Assembly (NCBI GenBank): GCA_949289625.1
Contig: CASEPH010000036.1
Span: 1-9,904 of the forward strand
Direction of reading: 5' to 3'
Source of the DNA: an uncultured Clostridia bacterium
GTDB taxonomy: Bacteria; Bacillota_A; Clostridia; Oscillospirales; Oscillospiraceae
DNA: 9,904 bases
The notes under the pieces were generated by a model. It made no database searches and had not been told where the DNA came from. It saw only the letters and a list, made by a program, of their open reading frames with translations. The position numbers and the translations under genes were made by a program. Below are positions 6,890-9,904 of this stretch, piece after piece (the first letter of the stretch is position 1; each line of letters starts with the position of its first letter).

Positions 6890-7836
6890 GCGAGGTTCTG
6901 CTGGAGGTCAAAAATCTTTGCAAATACTACTCAGTGCCCAACGGGGCCCTGCATGCCGTAGACGACGTGAGTTTTTCCATCGGAAAAGGCGAGACGCTCG
7001 GACTGGTGGGGGAGAGCGGATGCGGCAAATCCACAATTGGCCGGACGGTCCTCCGCCTGATCCCCCACACATCCGGTGAAGTCCTCTACAAGGGCGAGAA
7101 TATCCTGACTTATAACCAGGCGCAGATGCGGAATCTGCGGAAAGAGATGCAGATCATCTTTCAGGACCCCTATTCCTGCTTAGACCCCCGCAAGACCATC
7201 GGGCAGATCATTTCTGAGCCGCTGGTGATCAACAAGATGGTGCCGAAGTCGGAACTGAACAGCGTGGTACTGGACCTGATGAGCAAGGGCGGGGTCAATC
7301 GCAAGCTGTACAATGCCTACCCCCATGAGCTGGATGGCGGGCGCCGGCAGCGCGTGGGAATTATCCGGGCCCTGGCCATGAATCCGGAATTCATCGTTTG
7401 CGATGAGCCGGTCTCCTCCCTGGATGTGTCTATTCAGGCGCAGATTCTGAACCTCCTGCAGGATCTGCAGGAAAACATGGGGCTGACCTACCTTTTTATT
7501 TCCCACGATTTGAGTGTGGTTCGGCACATCAGCAATCGGATTGTCGTCATGTATTTGGGCAAAGTCATGGAGGTGTGCCGGTCCCACGAGCTGTTTGCCC
7601 ATCCCGTGCATCCCTATACCCGAGCGCTTCTCTCCGCAGTGCCCATCGCCAAGTACAATTATCAGCGCAAAGAGAAGATCTTGCTGAAGGGCGATGTGCC
7701 GAGTCCGGTCAATCCGGCGCCGGGATGCCGGTTTGCCAACCGGTGCTGGATGGCCTGCGAGCGCTGTCACCAACAGGCTCCCGAGCTTCGTGAGATCGGG
7801 AGCGACCATCAGGTGGCCTGCCATTTCGCCGAGTGA
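6886..7836 (+). CDS. dppF: Dpp/Opp ABC transporter ATPase (DppF type)
   Basis: A 316-residue ATPase, partner of the DppD-type protein. Walker A is GESGCGKS (42-49), the Q-loop is Gln93 in [12 protein letters not shown], Walker B is FIVCDE (169-174), the D-loop is SLD (178-180) and the switch histidine is His207 in ISHDLSVV. The signature reads LDGGRRQR (149-156) instead of LSGGQ: the usually conserved Ser is Asp150 and the Gln is Arg153. I have the impression that this variant recurs in clostridial DppF-type proteins, so it is probably not damage. The C-terminal extension has Cys281, 287, 291, 294 and 312. The GTG start overlaps the preceding stop as GTGA, implying translational coupling and a 1:1 heterodimer. 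Confidence 0.91.
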   Translation: MSEVLLEVKNLCKYYSVPNGALHAVDDVSFSIGKGETLGLVGESGCGKSTIGRTVLRLIPHTSGEVLYKGENILTYNQAQMRNLRKEMQIIFQDPYSCLDPRKTIGQIISEPLVINKMVPKSELNSVVLDLMSKGGVNRKLYNAYPHELDGGRRQRVGIIRALAMNPEFIVCDEPVSSLDVSIQAQILNLLQDLQENMGLTYLFISHDLSVVRHISNRIVVMYLGKVMEVCRSHELFAHPVHPYTRALLSAVPIAKYNYQRKEKILLKGDVPSPVNPAPGCRFANRCWMACERCHQQAPELREIGSDHQVACHFAE

Positions 7837-7884
7837 CGGCGAATGGAGGACATATCGTCATCCCTACCCACCAAAATTTGGAAA

Positions 7885-7890
7885 AAGGAG
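7885..7890 (+). promoter_or_regulatory. Ribosome binding site deciding the binding-protein start
   Basis: AAGGAG lies 8 bases before ATG 7899. That ATG puts a proper lipoprotein signal peptide at the N-terminus, so the longer in-frame reading from 7833 is rejected. Confidence 0.85.
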
Positions 7891-7898
7891 AAGACACC

Positions 7899-9479
7899 AT
7901 GAAAAGAAAGTTATTCACACGAATCTCTGCGATGGTGATGCTTGCCTCACTGCTGTTGTTAACTGCCTGCGGCGGAAACAACAACACGGGCAACAACGCC
8001 CAGAATCCGGATGACGGCGATGGCGGCAATACTGCCACTGTCAGTCAGGATTTTACTTATGTCTGCGGCACGGAACCTACCACCTTGGATCCCCATATGG
8101 TCAACGACAACGCGACTGCCCGCATTTCCTGCCAAATCTTTGAGACTCTGGTTTACCGTGACACCAACTCCGCGATTCAGCCCGGCCTGGCGGAGAGCTG
8201 GACAACTTCCGATGACGGTACGGTCTGGACCTTCAAACTCCGCGAGGGCGTGAAATTCCATGATGGCGAGCCCTTCAACGCGGAGGCGGTCAAGTTCAAT
8301 ATTGAGCGCATCCAGGACCCTGAGACGGCTTCCCCCAAGGCTTCTCTGGTGAACATGGTGGAAAGCGTGAATGTGGAGGATGAGTACACGGTTTCCTTTA
8401 CGCTTACAGAGCCCAGCAGCGTGTTCCTGGCCCAGATCAGCGGTTACACTGTCAGCATGCTCAGCCCGAAGTCCGTTGAGACCTATGGCGACACCGTGGG
8501 CCAGAATCCGGTCGGCACCGGCCCGCTGAAGCTGGAGAGCTGGGACTTTGGCAGCAGCCTGACCCTGACCCGCTTTGACGACTACTGGGGCGAGAAGGCC
8601 ACCGTGGATTCTGTCACCATCCGGATCGTTCCTGAGGATGCCTCCCGCGTTATGATGCTGAAGACAGGCGACGCCGATATTGTCGCCGGCATTCCCCCTA
8701 TTCAGATTGCTGACCTGGAAACGGATCCCAACGTCAAGGTGCTGCAGGAGACTGGCTACCGCACCATCTTCATCGGTATGAACAGCACCATTGAGCCCTT
8801 TGACGATATTCGCGTTCGCCAGGCGGTGAACTATGCCATCGACCGCGAATCGATCATCACCAACATCATGAGGGACGTGGCCTCTTACCCCGATTCCTTT
8901 ATGATCTCCAACGTGATCGACTACTCCGCCAAGGGCCTGGGCTGCTATGAATACAATCCTGAAAAGGCAAAGGAGTTGTTGGCTGAGGCCGGCGCCGAGG
9001 GGATGTCCGTGGTTCTGAGTACCCCTGAGGGCCGCTATACCAATGACCGCCAGGTGGCCGAGGTTATTCAGGCCATGCTGCAGGAAGTTGGCATCAATGC
9101 GGAGATCAATGTGCTGGACTGGGGCGCCTACCAGGAGCAGGCCAATGCTGGCCAGCTTCCCATGTTCCTTCTGGGCATGGGCTGCCCCACCGGCGATCCC
9201 GAGTTCAACCTCTTCCAAAACTTCGGCACGGAGGGCCCCCAGAACTACTCCTGCTACAGCAATGCGACTGTGGATGAGCTGCTGACGGAGCAGAGCACCA
9301 TTCTGGATAACGACGAGCGCGCGGATGTGATGTACCAGATTCAGGAGGAGCTGAAAAACGATGCCTGTGCCGCTCCCCTGTACTATGAGGTGCAGACCTA
9401 CGGCACCGCGGCGGATGTGGATGGGTTTATCATTTATCCCAATGAAAACGTGAACATGGCCTACATGGTCCGGGGTTGA
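7899..9479 (+). CDS. Family-5 extracellular substrate-binding lipoprotein (peptide/nickel type)
   Basis: A 526-residue binding protein of the SBP_bac_5 family. The signal peptide has a basic start (KRK, then Arg8), a hydrophobic core (about 11-21) and the lipobox LTAC with Cys24 as the lipidated residue, so the mature protein is anchored outside the membrane. A low-complexity Gly/Asn/Asp linker (25-48) follows. The family signature is clear in PTTLDPH, AESWTTSDDGTVWTFKLREG, VKFHDGEPFNAEAV, VGTGPLKLESW and DDIRVRQAVNYAID. It captures the substrate for the channel encoded upstream. It is the last gene before a hairpin, 62 bases after the DppF-type gene, with no convincing promoter in the gap. 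Family-5 proteins bind peptides, but also nickel chelates, sugars and opines, so specificity is open. Confidence 0.93.
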   Translation: MKRKLFTRISAMVMLASLLLLTACGGNNNTGNNAQNPDDGDGGNTATVSQDFTYVCGTEPTTLDPHMVNDNATARISCQIFETLVYRDTNSAIQPGLAESWTTSDDGTVWTFKLREGVKFHDGEPFNAEAVKFNIERIQDPETASPKASLVNMVESVNVEDEYTVSFTLTEPSSVFLAQISGYTVSMLSPKSVETYGDTVGQNPVGTGPLKLESWDFGSSLTLTRFDDYWGEKATVDSVTIRIVPEDASRVMMLKTGDADIVAGIPPIQIADLETDPNVKVLQETGYRTIFIGMNSTIEPFDDIRVRQAVNYAIDRESIITNIMRDVASYPDSFMISNVIDYSAKGLGCYEYNPEKAKELLAEAGAEGMSVVLSTPEGRYTNDRQVAEVIQAMLQEVGINAEINVLDWGAYQEQANAGQLPMFLLGMGCPTGDPEFNLFQNFGTEGPQNYSCYSNATVDELLTEQSTILDNDERADVMYQIQEELKNDACAAPLYYEVQTYGTAADVDGFIIYPNENVNMAYMVRG

Positions 9480-9505
9480 CACTGGCCAGGCAGCACCGTC
9501 CAACG

Positions 9506-9537
9506 GAGGAGGCACGCTGAATCAGGCGTGCCTCCTC
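9506..9537 (+). terminator. GC-rich hairpin after the binding-protein gene (terminator or attenuator)
   Basis: GAGGAGGCACGC (9506-9517) and GCGTGCCTCCTC (9526-9537) form a perfect 12-bp stem with an 8-base loop, 26 bases after the TGA. The following run is only TTGT, too poor in T for a strong intrinsic terminator. It may therefore act as partial termination, giving less kinase than transporter, or as a 3' end stabilising structure for the transporter mRNA. The right arm can also pair with GAGGAG at 9542-9547. Confidence 0.6.
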
Positions 9538-9572
9538 TTGTGAGGAGACAAGGAGAAAGGGGCGATTTTGAG

Positions 9573-9904
9573 TTGGGAGAGCGCAAAAATACGATTTTGA
9601 TCGGCTGTGTGGCCGATGATTTTACCGGCGCCAGTGACGCGGCTTCATTTCTTGCCAAGAGCGGTCTGCGCACACTTCTCGTCAACGGTATCCCGGCGGA
9701 TGAGCTTTTGGCGGAGAAGTGCGATGCGGTAGTCATCGGATTGAAAACCCGCAGTGTTTCCCCACAGGACGCTGTACAGCAGACCCTGACCGCTCTCCGA
9801 TGGCTGGAGCGGGCGGGAACAGAACAGTTTTATATCAAATATTGCTCCACTTTTGATTCCACGCCTGCCGGAAATATCGGGCCGGTTGTGGATGCGGCCA
9901 TGGA
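9573..9904 (+). CDS. otnK: DUF1537 four-carbon acid sugar kinase (OtnK-like), N-terminal part
   Basis: The frame is open to the right edge (110 codons from TTG 9573). The N-terminal DUF1537 features are unmistakable: GCVADDFTGASDAA, GLKTRSVSP and KYCSTFDSTPAGNIGPV. They most resemble OtnK, which phosphorylates 3-oxo-tetronates (oxidised threonate or erythronate); related kinases act on D-threonate and 3-oxo-isoapionate. OtnK proteins are about 420 residues, so roughly three quarters is missing, including the C-terminal nucleotide-binding domain. The start is uncertain. TTG 9573 has AAAGGGG (9556-9562) 10 bases upstream; TTG 9597 would start directly at the conserved core but lacks a well-spaced site. 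I see no ATG in the right place. It follows the hairpin on the same strand and may be a read-through member of the operon. The symbol reflects subfamily resemblance only. Confidence 0.85.
   Translation, partial: MGERKNTILIGCVADDFTGASDAASFLAKSGLRTLLVNGIPADELLAEKCDAVVIGLKTRSVSPQDAVQQTLTALRWLERAGTEQFYIKYCSTFDSTPAGNIGPVVDAAM

Noticed and set aside
7180..7824. Minus-strand open frame of 214 codons opposite the DppF-type ATPase
   Set aside because: It is antisense to well-conserved ATPase motifs and shows no recognisable domain, so it is a by-product of codon bias.
7959..9515. Long minus-strand open frame (518 codons) opposite the binding-protein gene
   Set aside because: It mirrors the codon pattern of the highly biased plus-strand gene, is rich in His, Gly, Ala and Val without any family motif, and lacks a sensible start. 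The plus-strand protein is unmistakable.
1..9904. CRISPR array, insertion sequence, tRNA or rRNA gene
   Set aside because: No regularly spaced repeats, no transposase-like protein or terminal repeats, and no cloverleaf or rRNA segments were found by reading both strands.

Overview
The window reads as a piece of a Gram-positive, probably Clostridia/Oscillospirales-type chromosome. This is inferred from strong AGGAGG-type ribosome binding sites at nearly every gene, a moderately GC-rich sequence, GTG and TTG starts, a Dpp/Opp-type importer with a lipoprotein binding protein, and the pairing of a PrpR-type regulator with a sigma-54 promoter. No species marker (rRNA, tRNA) is present, so the taxonomic call is tentative. 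No mobile element, CRISPR array or RNA gene was seen.

Layout. Positions 1-794 (minus strand) hold the N-terminal part of a PrpR-type transcription regulator that runs off the left edge: a PrpR_N sensor domain followed by the start of a PAS domain. Positions 795-1167 form a divergent control region. It has a sigma-70-type promoter for the regulator, a perfect 15-bp palindrome (910-924) suited to be an activator site, a second inverted repeat (966-993) and a textbook sigma-54 -24/-12 element (1044-1059) facing right. Positions 1168-9479 are a tightly packed seven-gene plus-strand operon. It encodes a COG4091-type NAD(P)-dependent dehydrogenase with a C-terminal SAF domain, two Dpp/Opp-family permeases, an M20-family metallopeptidase, two ABC ATPases (DppD and DppF type) and a family-5 substrate-binding lipoprotein. 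A GC-rich hairpin (9506-9537) follows. Positions from about 9573 to the right edge hold the start of a DUF1537 four-carbon acid sugar kinase (OtnK-like).

How the parts could work together (inference): a small-molecule ligand sensed by the PrpR_N domain would switch on the sigma-54 promoter. The binding protein and ABC transporter would import a peptide-like or amide-linked compound, and the M20 enzyme would cleave it in the cytoplasm. The homoserine-dehydrogenase-like enzyme would oxidise a hydroxyl group in the released part, and the DUF1537 kinase would phosphorylate the resulting oxo-acid. Each family is recognisable, but I know of no described pathway with this exact combination. The substrate cannot be read from the sequence.
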